DNA from: Mycoplasmataceae bacterium
Lineage (GTDB): Bacteria > Bacillota_I > Bacilli_A > Mycoplasmatales > Mycoplasmoidaceae
Direction: 5' to 3'
Length of the DNA: 37,351 nt
Assembly (NCBI GenBank): GCA_031289475.1
Contig: JAITPK010000019.1
Span: forward strand, 1-37,351
The notes below the pieces were generated by a model. That model was given only the letters and a program-made list of their open reading frames with translations, did not search any database and was not told the origin of the DNA. Shown one piece after another: positions 1 to 9,254 of the stretch (the first letter of the stretch is position 1; each line of letters starts with the position of its first letter). The position numbers and the translations under genes are program-made.

Positions 1-171
1 TATTCAAACATACAAAATATATAAAGTAAAAACATAAGCGAACATGACGATAGAAAAGAACGTTCAGAAGTATCACCTATTTAAAAATTTACTAATTTTT
101 GGCTGAATAAAAGGATATACGATCAAAAAAACGATAAGAACAATTAAAACAATTAGAACTGGGATTGACAT
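1..171 (-). CDS. Hydrophobic membrane protein, N-terminal part only
   Basis: Partial gene leaving the left edge; 57 codons are visible. It starts at the ATG at 171-169 and reads MSIPVLIVLIVLIVFLIVYP, then a short basic stretch (QPKISKFLNR), then a second hydrophobic run rich in Trp, Phe and Tyr. Two membrane helices are therefore visible. Two TGA codons fall in the visible part and read as Trp. A TATAAT box on the minus strand (197-202) sits 25 bases upstream of the ATG, which supports this start; the frame stays open further upstream through the poly-A side of the homopolymer, so a longer start is not excluded. No family recognised. Confidence 0.55.
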
Positions 172-196
172 TTGTATTGATATCTGACTAGGTAAA

Positions 197-202
197 ATTA
201 TA
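197..202 (-). promoter_or_regulatory. -10 box of the left-edge membrane protein
   Basis: TATAAT on the minus strand, with an expected transcription start near 190 and the ATG at 171. No -35 box is seen at normal spacing; that position falls inside the 19-base homopolymer at 215-233. Confidence 0.5.
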
Positions 203-214
203 CAAATTAGTGCC

Positions 215-233
215 TTTTTTTTTTTTTTTTTTT
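215..233. repeat. Homopolymer tract of 19 T (19 A on the minus strand)
   Basis: Nineteen uninterrupted T residues between two divergent genes. On the minus strand the tract begins 12 bases upstream of a TATAAT box and covers the place where a -35 box would be. It is far longer than any other homopolymer in the window. Tracts like this are prone to slipped-strand length change; in M. hyorhinis vlp genes a poly-A tract next to the -10 box switches expression. Length could also be affected by sequencing error. Confidence 0.85.
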
Positions 234-293
234 GGCGAGCGGATTCAACTAATTGTTGAATGCAAAAATAAACAAGCGAGAAATATGAGAATT

Positions 294-299
294 TATAAT
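294..299 (+). promoter_or_regulatory. -10 box of the nitroreductase-like gene
   Basis: TATAAT 21 bases before the ATG at 321, with no convincing -35. It supports 321 as the start rather than the in-frame GTG at 210, which would put the poly-T tract inside the protein. Confidence 0.45.
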
Positions 300-320
300 A
301 TGAAACGAAAAGAGAAAAAT

Positions 321-917
321 ATGAAAAATAAAAGTAAAGAATTCATAGATATTTTAAAAACAAGACATAGTAATTACACAATTATTAATGAATCAACGTT
401 GAACGATAAGAAAATGATTCATTTTATAGGTGAGTGCATTAAATATAACCCATCTGCTTTTAATATTCAATCAACTAGAGTGGTTTTATTATTGCATGAA
501 CAAAGTAAACAAATGTGAGAATATGTATTAGAAAATTTGTCTCAACCAATTCCAAACATTGTTTTAATGGAATTAAAAAGTTGTGTGGGTGCTTATGCTA
601 CATTATTGTTCTATGATGATGAGAGTGTAACTATTAATGGAGCAAACCAATATAAAATGAAAGAAGAAAATTTTATTTCTTGATCACTTCAAGCAAATGC
701 AATGCTCCAACATTCATTATGGGTTGGATTATCTTATTTGGGTTATGCAGTTAATATTCAACATTACAATACATTGATCGATCCTGAAGCTAAAGAGAAG
801 TATGACATTCCATCCCATTGGAAATTAATAGGGCAAATGTCGTTTGGTAAGTTTACTAAGAATGCTAACAAGCATGATCATTTACCGATAGATCAACAAC
901 TAACAATAGAACACTAA
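321..917 (+). CDS. Nitroreductase-family FMN oxidoreductase (probable)
   Basis: 198 residues with two TGA-encoded Trp. The N-terminal pattern (FIDILKTRHSNYTIINES, then a segment ending KYNPSAFNIQSTRVVLL) matches the nitroreductase fold, in which the early R-x-S-x-R region and the 'P SAFN QS R' segment bind FMN. The middle has SLQANAMLQHSLWVGLSYLG, like the family's 'nmmLaA...GL' helix. Length fits small nitroreductases of the YdgI/YfkO type that reduce nitro compounds or quinones with NAD(P)H. The start at 321 is chosen because a -10 box lies just upstream; the frame is open back to 210. Substrate unknown. Confidence 0.7.
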
Positions 918-940
918 GACTGCATATTCAAAATACTATT

Positions 941-946
941 TATAAT
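941..946 (+). promoter_or_regulatory. -10 box of ispF, near-leaderless
   Basis: TATAAT ends 6 bases before the ispF ATG at 953, so transcription would begin at or next to the start codon. No -35 is visible. AGGG at 947-950 is too close to the ATG to act as a normal ribosome binding site. Confidence 0.45.
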
Positions 947-952
947 AGGGAT

Positions 953-1414
953 ATGGTTTATTTAATAGGACAAGGTAACGACACTCACGAATTAACTGAT
1001 ATGCGTGGTGCAACAATAGTATTGGGTGGTTACAAACTTAAAACCAATTGTCGTGTTATTTCACATTCTGATGGTGATATTGTATTACACGCTATTGCAA
1101 ACGCTATTCTAGGAGCACTCCAATTAGGGGATATTGGTTTGTATTTTAAAGACACTGACTATAAAACTAAAAACATGGATTCTGTCAAGATTGTGAAATT
1201 TGCATTGGATAAGTTAAAAAAATCTAAATTCAAACTAGTGAATGTGGATTTAACCATTACTTGTGAAAACATTATTTTTGGCAAATATAAAAAATTTATT
1301 CAGGAATCAATTTGTAAAATTTTAGGTATTAAGTTAGTGAATGTAAAAGCCACTAGATTTGAACACCCATCAAATTTAATTAAATGTGACGCAGCTTTGT
1401 TAATTAATAAATAA
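953..1414 (+). CDS. ispF: 2-C-methyl-D-erythritol 2,4-cyclodiphosphate synthase
   Basis: 153 residues. IspF converts CDP-ME 2-phosphate to the cyclic diphosphate MEcPP with release of CMP, a late step of the MEP isoprenoid pathway; the family is a homotrimer with one zinc per active site. The zinc ligands align with the E. coli enzyme: D10 and H12 in GQGNDTHEL, and H38 in SHSDGD. LGALQLGDIG and FKDTD match the conserved core, and NVKATRFEH matches NVKATTTEK, keeping the metal-binding Glu. The C-terminus is odd: the family's GFTGRGEGI segment is missing and the chain runs straight into CDAALLINK. Other MEP genes are not in this window. Known mollicutes with the pathway are few. Confidence 0.85.
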   Translation: MVYLIGQGNDTHELTDMRGATIVLGGYKLKTNCRVISHSDGDIVLHAIANAILGALQLGDIGLYFKDTDYKTKNMDSVKIVKFALDKLKKSKFKLVNVDLTITCENIIFGKYKKFIQESICKILGIKLVNVKATRFEHPSNLIKCDAALLINK

Positions 1415-1466
1415 ACATCCACCATTTTCAAACATTAGAAGCATCAATAAAATGTAGATTTGCTAA

Positions 1467-1472
1467 TATAAT
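1467..1472 (+). promoter_or_regulatory. -10 box of the hpt-ftsH operon
   Basis: TATAAT 17 bases before the hpt ATG at 1490, in the 75-base gap after ispF. No clear -35. Confidence 0.45.
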
Positions 1473-1489
1473 ATACGCCCTAAACAAAT

Positions 1490-2038
1490 ATGAAAATACA
1501 TAAAGATGTTGAAAAAATATTAATCACAAGACAAGCCATTCAAAAAGCTGCCAAAACAATCGCAAACGATATTAACAAGAAATATCAAAATAAAAGACCG
1601 ATTGTTCTAGGCATTTTAAAAGGTTGTATTCCTTTTTTTAATGAGATATTTCTAAACTTAACTTGCGACCCAACTATGGATTTTATGATTGTATCTAGCT
1701 ACACAGGGACACGCTCTTCCAACATTAAAATTGTGGCAGACCTAAGACAAAACATTGAAGGAAGACATATTATCATTATTGAAGACATTATTGATACTGG
1801 TAGAACATTATCTAAATTGCTAAGTATTCTCAACACCAGGAAACCTGCTTCTATCAAAATTGCCTGCATGATTGATAAACCATCTGCACGAATAAAAAGT
1901 GTTAAAGTGGATTATTCTGGTTTTAAAATACCTAATGATTTTGTGATAGGTTTTGGTTTAGACTACAACGAAAGGTATCGCGGTTTACCTTATGTTGGTG
2001 TCTTAAAAAAGAGTATATATGCTAAAATGGATAAGTAA
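1490..2038 (+). CDS. hpt: Hypoxanthine(-guanine) phosphoribosyltransferase
   Basis: 182 residues, the usual Hpt length. It makes IMP or GMP from hypoxanthine or guanine and PRPP (purine salvage, cytosol). The PRPP-binding loop is clear: VLGILKGCIPF near residue 45, then IIIIEDIIDTGRTLSKL near residues 95-111, containing the acidic pair and the TGRT loop. FVIGFGLDYNERYRGLPYVGV near the end is the family's C-terminal signature. The stop and the ftsH start overlap by one base (TAATG), so the two are translationally linked. In Bacillus tilS usually precedes hpt-ftsH; here tilS lies about 34 kb away on the other strand. Confidence 0.95.
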   Translation: MKIHKDVEKILITRQAIQKAAKTIANDINKKYQNKRPIVLGILKGCIPFFNEIFLNLTCDPTMDFMIVSSYTGTRSSNIKIVADLRQNIEGRHIIIIEDIIDTGRTLSKLLSILNTRKPASIKIACMIDKPSARIKSVKVDYSGFKIPNDFVIGFGLDYNERYRGLPYVGVLKKSIYAKMDK

Positions 2039-4257
2039 TGAAATCACCTAAGAGAATTAATTATTTTGCTAACGAAGTAAAAGAAGACAATACACAACCT
2101 CAAAACACCGATACAAAACGTCAGAAAAAAGGCGATGTCGTTGATGGTGAAGCTAAAGCTAAAACACGAAATACCATTATTAAATGGGTTATTCTAGTTT
2201 TAGTGTTAGCTGGCATCGGCGTTTTAATTTATTTCAGTTGTTTTGCAGGCAATGCGAAGAAGATTAGCCCCACCAATGTAACATCCAATTCAGCAACCGA
2301 AATGGATGTACAAGCAACTGAGTCTGGTAAACCATTTATAGTAGCGAACATCCAAGGTGAAGGACCAAATAGCGATCAAATGTGAGCCAACCCCTATATT
2401 TCCAATATTGGTGGTGCAGGAATATATATGCTTTACATAAAAAGTAATCAAGGCGAAAACCAAGGCACATTTGCTTTTCAAGTTACTGTAGTTTATGATG
2501 ACGCTACTGCCGATGCAACATATAAGATAAATAATCAATCATTTAATTCTGAAAGCGCAGATGCAAATGGCAGAATATTTACATGGTTGCAATATACATT
2601 CTCTAATAACATGTCAATAGCTCAAGAAAATCCATGGTTATCATTCTTCATGAACTTGATCCCTACATTATTGTTATTAGGTGTAATGGTATGAATTATG
2701 AATCGTACTATGCGAATGCAAGGTGGTGGACAAGGTGATGAGGGGTCAATCTTTGGTATGGGCAAATCCCAAGCCAAACTTGCTCAATCAAATGTTAAAT
2801 TTAGTGACGTTGCTGGTATTGAAGAAGAAAAGGCTGAATTAATTGAGATTGTAGACTATTTAAAGAGTCCTGATAAATATGCAGCAATGGGGGCAAGAAC
2901 ACCGCGTGGAGTTATTTTATATGGCCCTCCAGGTACTGGTAAAACTTTACTAGCTAAAGCTGTAGCGGGCGAAGCACAAGTACCGTTCTTCCAAGTTTCT
3001 GGTTCGGCATTTGAAGATATGCTAGTCGGTGTTGGTGCTAAGCGTGTTCGTGATTTATTCACCAAAGCAAAGAAGGCTGCTCCTTCTATTATCTTCATTG
3101 ATGAATTAGATTCAGTTGCTTCTAAGCGTGGTAAATTTGATATGGCCGGTGGTGGTAGTGGTCTTGCTGACCAAACCATTAACCAATTACTTGCAGAGAT
3201 GGATGGGTTTAATACAAAGACTGGTGTTGTAGTTATGGCCGCAACCAATAGATTAGACGTATTAGATGATGCAATTCTACGTCCAGGACGTTTCGACAGA
3301 CACATTCAAGTTAACTTACCAGACATTCGAGAACGTGAAGCAATTTTAAGGATTCATGCTCGTAATAAAAACTTATCAGCTAAAGTTCATTTAGAAGACA
3401 TTGCAAGACGAACTCCAGGTTTTTCTGGTGCTCAGCTTGAAAACGTATTGAATGAAGCAACATTACTAACAGTAAGATTTGGCAAAACTGCAATTGGTAT
3501 GGAAGAAATGGATGAGGCTATAGATCGTGTTATTGCAGGTCCCGCAAAGAAAACTCGTGTGATTACTGAATCTGAAAAGAAACAGATTGCTTATCATGAA
3601 GCAGGCCATGCATTAGTGGGATTACACACTCCAGGCGCTGATGTTGTAGAAAAAATTACTATCATTCCTCGTGGACAGGCCGCAGGTTATACATTATCTA
3701 CTCCTGAGAAACAAGAAATTACTATACAAAAGAAATCTGATTTATTATCTATCGTTAGTGCAATCCTTGGCGGTCGTGCATCTGAAGAAGTTATCTATGG
3801 TAAATCTGAAATTTCAACGGGTGCAGCTAATGACTTATTTAAAGTGACTAACATTGTACGCTCAATGGTTACACAACTAGGTATGACCGATCTTGGTATG
3901 ACTCAATATGTTCCAAGCGAAGGACAAATCAATCCATATGCTGCTAAGATGTATTCAGAGAATACAGCACAAAAGATTGACGCGGAAATTAATAGTATGA
4001 TTGATGCGCAATACAGACGTGCTAAAACAATCATTGAGAAGAATCGTAAAGAACTTGATCTAATTGTGGAAGCTTTGATTTTGTTAGAAACTATTGTGAA
4101 AAATCAAATTGATTACATTCATAAAAATTTAAAATTACCAAAAGAAGCAATTGATAAAAAAGCACAAAATGAAAAATTGGCAATTGAAAAACACGAACAA
4201 AAATTAGCGGACAAAGCAGAAAAAACAGACAGTAAGAAAAAAGAAGAGAAGAAATAA
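2038..4257 (+). CDS. ftsH: ATP-dependent zinc metalloprotease FtsH
   Basis: 739 residues, one open frame with TGA read as Trp at 2383 and 2692. FtsH is a membrane-bound AAA+ protease that degrades misfolded membrane proteins and some regulators as a hexamer. The order is: charged N-terminus, helix 1 near residues 45-70, outer domain, helix 2 near 198-222, AAA domain with Walker A GPPGTGKT (about 296), Walker B IIFIDELDS, second region of homology ending LRPGRFDR, then the zinc site HEAGH (H520-H524) and the distal EISTGAANDL. The tail is Lys/Glu rich. Both domains look intact. It is cotranscribed with hpt. Confidence 0.97.
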
Positions 4258-4268
4258 TCTTCTTTTTT
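4237..4268 (+). terminator. Weak AT-rich hairpin at the end of ftsH
   Basis: AAAAAAGAAGA (4237-4247) pairs with TCTTCTTTTTT (4258-4268) around a ten-base loop that includes the ftsH stop. It ends in a T run, so it may act as a terminator or attenuator before the PnuC-like genes, which start only seven bases later. The A-rich arm also encodes the Lys tail of FtsH, so the pairing may be a by-product. Confidence 0.4.
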
Positions 4269-4274
4269 GTTTTT

Positions 4275-5099
4275 ATGGATAGCACTGTAAATATTAGTAA
4301 CCAAGATCAACAATTGAAGCCTAAGAAAAAATGGTGACAATATATTTACATTATTTATGATTGAACAATATTTGAACAAGTTTTATTTTTAATCAATTTT
4401 GTTTTAGCCATTAGTTTTTTTATTTATGGTTTTTTCAATTTGGACTCAATTTATGAAAGTGACAGTACCAAGGCTTATATTATCAATTGTGTGTCTTTAG
4501 TAGCGAACATTACCAATATATTTTCTATCATCCTGGGAGCGAAGAAAAAGATTTCCACATTTTTATGAGGTGTGATTGCTTGCACTACATTGGGGGTCAC
4601 GGCTTTCATTCAACAAGCCACTGGATCATGAATTTTATATTGAGTAGTGCAAATACCATTACAGATTGTGGGAATATTTAATTGAAGAAAAAATTCTGCT
4701 AACAAAATTGATATCACACCCAAGAGTATGAGATGATGAATGCTTCTATTATTAGGAATAGGAGTCACATTATTCGTTGGTTTGTTCGCTTGGTTAGATT
4801 CAGTGCCACAATTTCAAAAGATGTGATATCCAGATGACTATGTAGATCGCCACAATTGAGCTATATATATAGCTGATGCTGGCATTCTGGTGTTAGGTGT
4901 AGTTGCTATGACAATGATGACATTGCGTTACCGAGAGCAATGAATACTATGATTATTGCTTGATGTGTGTTGCATAGTTCTATGAGCTATTAATTTTAAT
5001 ATTCAATTATTAATAATGTCAATTGCTGCTTTAATCAATGCAATATATGGTTTAATTGTTTGATATTTACAAGGTCGCAAGAAAAATGTCCAAACATAA
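4275..5099 (+). CDS. pnuC: PnuC-like nicotinamide riboside transporter, copy 1
   Basis: 274 residues, broken by many TGA codons that all read as Trp. About seven hydrophobic helices. It matches the PnuC family: the pattern NITNIFSIILGAKKKISTF near residues 78-96 (family: 'n..s.vlgak.k...f'), VVQIPLQIVGIFNWRKNS near 133-150, WLLLDVCCIVLWAINFN near 226-242, and AALINAIYGLIVWYL near 250-264. PnuC proteins carry nicotinamide riboside across the membrane for NAD synthesis, driven by its phosphorylation inside. The substrate may differ here (vitamin transporters of the family also take thiamine or riboflavin). The stop lies 14 bases inside the next gene, a close paralogue in the same order of motifs. 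Confidence 0.78.
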
Positions 5100-5859
5100 T
5101 ATCAATGTGCATAAACCATGATATAAAATAGTCATTTTCTTTTGAGAATGAAATATTTTTGAAAGGGTTTTGTTAGGATTAAATTTTTCAGTTACATTAG
5201 CTTTATTAATTTACTTATGTGTCACTGGTTCGCCAAAAGATTGAACGATATGAGTTTCATTTGCAGGCAATTTTGTAAACATTGTGAGTGTAATTCTTGC
5301 CACTAAAAAAAGAGTTTCGTGTTTTGCGTGAGGTATTATAGCGGTAGCATTATTTGGTGCCATTGCATGAAATAGTCATGCATTCGGCAACATGATCCTA
5401 TATTGAGGGTTCTATATTCCGGCGCAAATTGTGGCGTGAATTCTTTGATATAAAAGTTCTGATAATAAGATTGAAATTAAACCACGCGGTATGAAGTGAT
5501 GATACATTTTAATTGCCGTAGTGGTTACTACCGGTTTGATAGTAGGGTTCACATTCATAGAACATATAGACAAATTCCAAGCATGGTGGTTTGGTCAAGA
5601 TAAACAATATGCATTCTTTCACTCAGCGCTAGATGCTTCCATCTTAATGATGTCATTGACGATGACAATATTTGCTTGGTTAAGATTTAGAGAACGCTGA
5701 GTGTTGTCTATTATTATTGATCTTGTGCAAACAGCATTTTGAATTATTTTGGCTATAGGAGTAGAGAGAGATGCTGAACCCACAGCTTGGATTATGATGG
5801 TCTCTTCACTGTCCATGTTAACAGCGGCAATATATGGTGTTATTAATTGGAGAAAATAA
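5086..5859 (+). CDS. pnuC: PnuC-like transporter, copy 2
   Basis: 257 residues. It overlaps the previous gene by 14 bases in another frame. It follows the same plan as copy 1: an N-terminal helix after KIVIFFWEWNIFERVLLGLN, then GNFVNIVSVILATKKRVSCF, GFYIPAQIVAWILWYKSSDN, a KPRGMKWWYI segment parallel to copy 1's TPKSMRWWML, and AAIYGVINWRK at the end. Both copies also share an unusual insert of about 50 residues in the middle with acidic and aromatic residues. The match to PnuC is weaker than in copy 1 (the 'D..n..W' helix is IIDLVQTAFWIIL). The pair arose by duplication and could have split substrates or could work as a heteromer. Confidence 0.7.
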
Positions 5860-5891
5860 CAACATTAGATTAAAATTAATAAAAGGTATTT

Positions 5892-6335
5892 ATGGAAAAC
5901 AAAATAATAATCATTTATCAATCAGGTAAAACTGGTAATACAAAATTGATTGCAGAAGCAATCGCTAATGAATTGAAATGTACAACAATGGATGTTAAAA
6001 CCAATCCCACTGTTAATTTGGAACAATACAATCTTGTTGGGTTTGGTAGTGGCATTTATGCTGGATCATTCGGTAGGGTTTTAAAGAAATGAATTAAAAA
6101 TATTAAGTGATCTAATCCAGACACATGCAAACCAGATGCTTTTATTTTTTCAACACAAGGTGCGAAAAATGCATCGAGACCACAAACTAAATTTAATGCT
6201 TTCTTATCTAAGAAAGCTGGTATTGTTACAATTTCTGGCTGAGCATGTCAAGCCGGATCTGCAAAGTCACCAGAAGCATTAACTAATTTAAAAGAATGAA
6301 TTAATGCAAAGATTAAAGTAACACCTAAGGCTTAA
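5892..6335 (+). CDS. Flavodoxin-like FMN protein
   Basis: 147 residues with four TGA-coded Trp. The start of the protein, IIIIYQSGKTGNTKLIAEAI, holds the flavodoxin FMN phosphate loop (S-x-x-TGNT). NLVGFGSGIYAGSFGRVLK near residues 49-67 is the second FMN loop, and FIFSTQGAK and ISGWACQAG fit the remaining strands. Flavodoxins pass single electrons to reductive enzymes in the cytosol. An AAAAGG sequence at 5881-5886 gives a plausible ribosome binding site. The stop abuts the stop of the convergent helicase gene with no bases between. It may instead be a small NAD(P)H oxidoreductase or protoporphyrinogen-oxidase-type flavoprotein. Confidence 0.82.
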
Positions 6336-7613
6336 TTAATCTAAGTGGTATTTATTTAACTCACTATAGAATTGTTTCACATCTTTAGAAACAATGATTT
6401 GACTTTTATGAAAATTAATGACTTTTAAGTTTTCAAGTTTGCGAACTCTAGATAAGGCGACATACAACTGACCACAAGCAAAAATATTTTTACAATCTAC
6501 AATTGCTGCATCTAAAGTCATGCCTTGACTTTTGTGAATTGTTAAAGCATATGCAGGCAATAAAGGTACTTGTTTGAATTTGGCTTTTGGTCTGCCATCA
6601 AAACCCATACGTGCCCAAGTATAGCGGCGAAGTTTTAATGCATCGTTTTGTCCTTCAAATTTTACTGAAACAATATAGTTCTTTTCGTCACATGACGTCA
6701 CATAACCGACAGAACCGTTCATATAGCGCCCTTTTTTATCATTACTGATAGCAATAACCCTAGTGCCAATTTTTAATTGGAGTATAGGCTTAGCAATACA
6801 GTCACGAACAATGGCTTCCTTATCATGTTTGTATTTATGATTACGCTTCCCTCTAATTTCCGCTTCAAATGTATACATCGGTCCTGGTATTTGATTTAAA
6901 CGTTGAATATTAAAGTTATCACATTGTTCATTAGTAGAAAAGAAGACAGTAGTATCTTTAGGCAACTTACGGTCTACGCATTTATCTAAGATGGATGCCG
7001 TCTTAGGATTTCACTTTCCTGTTCTTATATCATTAAGAAATTTCACAAAGTTCTTGTCCTCTTGACGGTATACATCTTGTAAATGAATGGTACGAATTTT
7101 AGCGGCTTTTCAAGATGGAGAATTGAATAGTCATTGATTTTGTTTTTTCTCTCAACTCTTCACAACAGGGGGGATTTGATAGAAATCACCAGTAAAAATC
7201 ATTACTTTACCGCCAAACGGCTTATCACATTTAGTAGCTTGTTTTAAAATTTCATTGATCAATTCAAAAGTGTCGGCACGGAGCATTGATACTTCGTCAA
7301 TGATGATGTAATCAACCTTAGTCATTCTTTGGGTGATGCCTCTAAAAAGAAAAGAAGATTTCATAAAGCCAATATAGCCCATATCACTACGGTTTTGTAA
7401 TCCCATCAGCTTGTGAATAGTGATGCCGCCCAAATTCAAAGCATTAATACCGGTTGTCGATGTTAAAACAATTTTATCGCCCTGCACCTTTAAAGAATTG
7501 TAGATAGCAGTCAATAAATGTGTTTTGCCAACACCGGCAGGCCCAGTGATAAATAAAGACTGTTTACGTTTGGTAATATCGTCTAGTAATTTTAGAAATT
7601 CATGGTTTTGCAT
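6336..7613 (-). CDS. PIF1/RecD-type DNA helicase
   Basis: 425 residues in one frame, with several TGA-coded Trp in the middle. Walker A is GPAGVGKTH (about residue 24), followed by TSTTGINALNLGGITIHK, which is the PIF1 motif Ia region; Walker B is IIIDEVSML, motif III is FTGDFYQIPPV, and the C-terminal motifs are PLLPAYALTIHKSQGMTLD and GQLYVALSRVR. This is superfamily 1B, 5'-3' helicases that act at G-quadruplexes, stalled forks or recombination intermediates. The protein is close to the minimal PIF1 core with no N-terminal extension. It is the last gene of the rmuC-pap2-ptsH group. Confidence 0.88.
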
Positions 7614-7639
7614 ACAAATTGGTTCTATTCTTTTATAAA

Positions 7640-7933
7640 TTAGTCGACTGGTTCAAAATAAATCGGGATTCCGAAGGCTTGTAACATAAATGTTATAGCT
7701 ACAATAGCCACGATGACTGTGACCATCATCGCAATTAACATCCGATTTTTATAAAGTCATTTGGTGAATCAATTTTTAGATTCAGCTACATTTGGGTCAG
7801 CTTTATTTCGCATACATCATGATAGTCAATATCCACATGCAACAGCACCAACTATACATATGCATCCCACCACTAAAAAAACTATTGATGTGGCACTACC
7901 ATCAAATCCTGCTTGGAGAGATTGTTTTAACAT
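7640..7933 (-). CDS. Small membrane protein with two helices, unknown
   Basis: 97 residues, with four TGA-coded Trp. Helix 1 (about residues 16-38, SIVFLVVGCICIVGAVACGY) is followed by a loop rich in Asn, Lys and Trp, then helix 2 (about 67-87, MLIAMMVTVIVAIVAITFML) and a short acidic tail ending FEPVD. It sits 16 bases after ptsH and 26 before the helicase. I do not recognise a family. The reading frame is supported by the tight spacing, the hydrophobic pattern and the in-frame TGA use. Confidence 0.65.
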
Positions 7934-7949
7934 ATCAATAGTTTTAGGC

Positions 7950-8213
7950 TTATATTAGTTTATTGTCGTGCATTACTTTTTCAATGGCAACAATGGCTTC
8001 AGCTTCGTCTAAACCTCTTGTTTGGACTTCTACTTTATTATTAGACTTTACACCTAAAGCCATTAAATTAATCAATGATTTAGCATTGGCTTCTTTACCA
8101 TCTAAGATGATTTTAATATCAGATTTATATTTTGTGGCTTCGCCAGTAATTTTGCTTGCTGGTCTTGCGTGCAAACCAATTGGATCAATTATTTTAACTT
8201 GAATAGATTTCAT
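7950..8213 (-). CDS. ptsH: Phosphocarrier protein HPr of the sugar phosphotransferase system
   Basis: 87 residues, the standard HPr length. HPr takes phosphate from enzyme I on H15 and hands it to the sugar-specific IIA domains. H15 is in GLHARPAS and the regulatory S46 is in KSLINLMALGV, so control by HPr kinase/phosphatase is possible. A GAGG sequence is present directly before the ATG, two bases away, closer than usual for a ribosome binding site. It lies 63 bases after the PAP2 gene, and that gap could hold its own weak promoter. Confidence 0.96.
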   Translation of the reverse strand: MKSIQVKIIDPIGLHARPASKITGEATKYKSDIKIILDGKEANAKSLINLMALGVKSNNKVEVQTRGLDEAEAIVAIEKVMHDNKLI

Positions 8214-8276
8214 TTCATTTCCTCACTATCAATAGTTTTATTAATATATCAAATTAACTTTAATTTAAAGCAATTA

Positions 8277-9242
8277 TTATGGGAGCTTAATTAAATTTAG
8301 TCTATAGATAGCTAAGTAGATAACTAAATTGCATACAGAAGCAATGAACACGGTTGTTGAAGTATCACTTAGAAAGTGATAGCCTGGTTGGACCCTGGCA
8401 AACATTGTCACTGCAATAATGATTACAATAAAACAAATTGGACAAATTTGTGCTCATAATTTTCTTTGGAATATTATGGTAGGTAATAGCACTATGGGTA
8501 TTAAAGTGGTAGCCCAATTGACATGACCGCTAGGGAAAGAAGCATAATTGAAACCAGAACCTTGCGATTGATTTCATATCAGGGAATATCATGGTTTGAA
8601 TAACGATTCATCACCTTTACCACCATTTGGGTCCATGATTCATAAATATCTTTCTCGCACAATGTTTTGTTTTAATAGGAAAACTATCAATCATTGGATG
8701 GCGAGGACAACAAAAACTAATATTGCTCATTTGTACCAAGTGTGCTTATTAGCATCTTTTATTTTGAAGTGGATGATCAAACTTGTAATAGTCATTACAA
8801 TAGTACTTACACCAATAGCAAAAAGTACATTTCAAGAGAGTGCTCAACTTTGCAAAGGAGTATTCACAAACGAATATGAAAGTTCTCTTATAAAACCATC
8901 GTATGCACAAAATGAAACAGCACCACCCATTAGTAAATAAGCGATGATTAAATAAATAATTCTGGTATGTAGCGACTTAAATTTATGAGGTTGTGTTAGA
9001 ACTAATAATGGGCCAACAAACATTAAAAGCAATGCGCATAAGAGTCCAGGGATGAAACTAAAATAGTTACCAAATGTATGGTTTCGTCAATCTTCTTGGC
9101 TTGCGCCAGCCAAAAAACTGCTAATTTTTAAATCAAGAAATGCACCAATAAGTAAACAAGTAATAGCAAATAACAAAAAACCAAGAAAAATAAAAAGCGG
9201 ATTAATAATTTTAGTTTTCTTAACCGCTGTTTGAGTTTCCAT
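8277..9242 (-). CDS. PAP2-family membrane phosphatase
   Basis: 321 residues, with nine TGA-coded Trp; about six membrane helices. The three phosphatase motifs appear in order: K191-x6-R198 (KQNIVRER, with Tyr where the family has Pro), FPSGHVNWATT with H240, and ARVQPGYHFLSD (the R-x5-H-x3-D motif). PAP2 membrane enzymes dephosphorylate lipids such as phosphatidic acid, undecaprenyl diphosphate or phosphatidylglycerophosphate on the outer face. With no cell wall, a phospholipid role is more likely than a wall role. It follows rmuC by 12 bases. Confidence 0.8.
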
Positions 9243-9254
9243 GGTGGTATTATC

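Noticed and set aside
210-320. N-terminal extension of the nitroreductase-like gene starting with GTG and running through the poly-T tract
   Set aside because: It would add a Phe run and a basic stretch not typical of the family. The -10 box at 294-299 lies inside it, so the ATG at 321 is preferred. It stays open as a phase-variation possibility.
2856-3305. 149-residue open frame opposite ftsH
   Set aside because: It is opposite the AAA domain of FtsH and shows no protein motif; a strand shadow.
4237-4268. Strong terminator separating ftsH from the PnuC-like genes
   Set aside because: The stem has only two G-C-type pairs and the loop is ten bases, so I list it only as weak.
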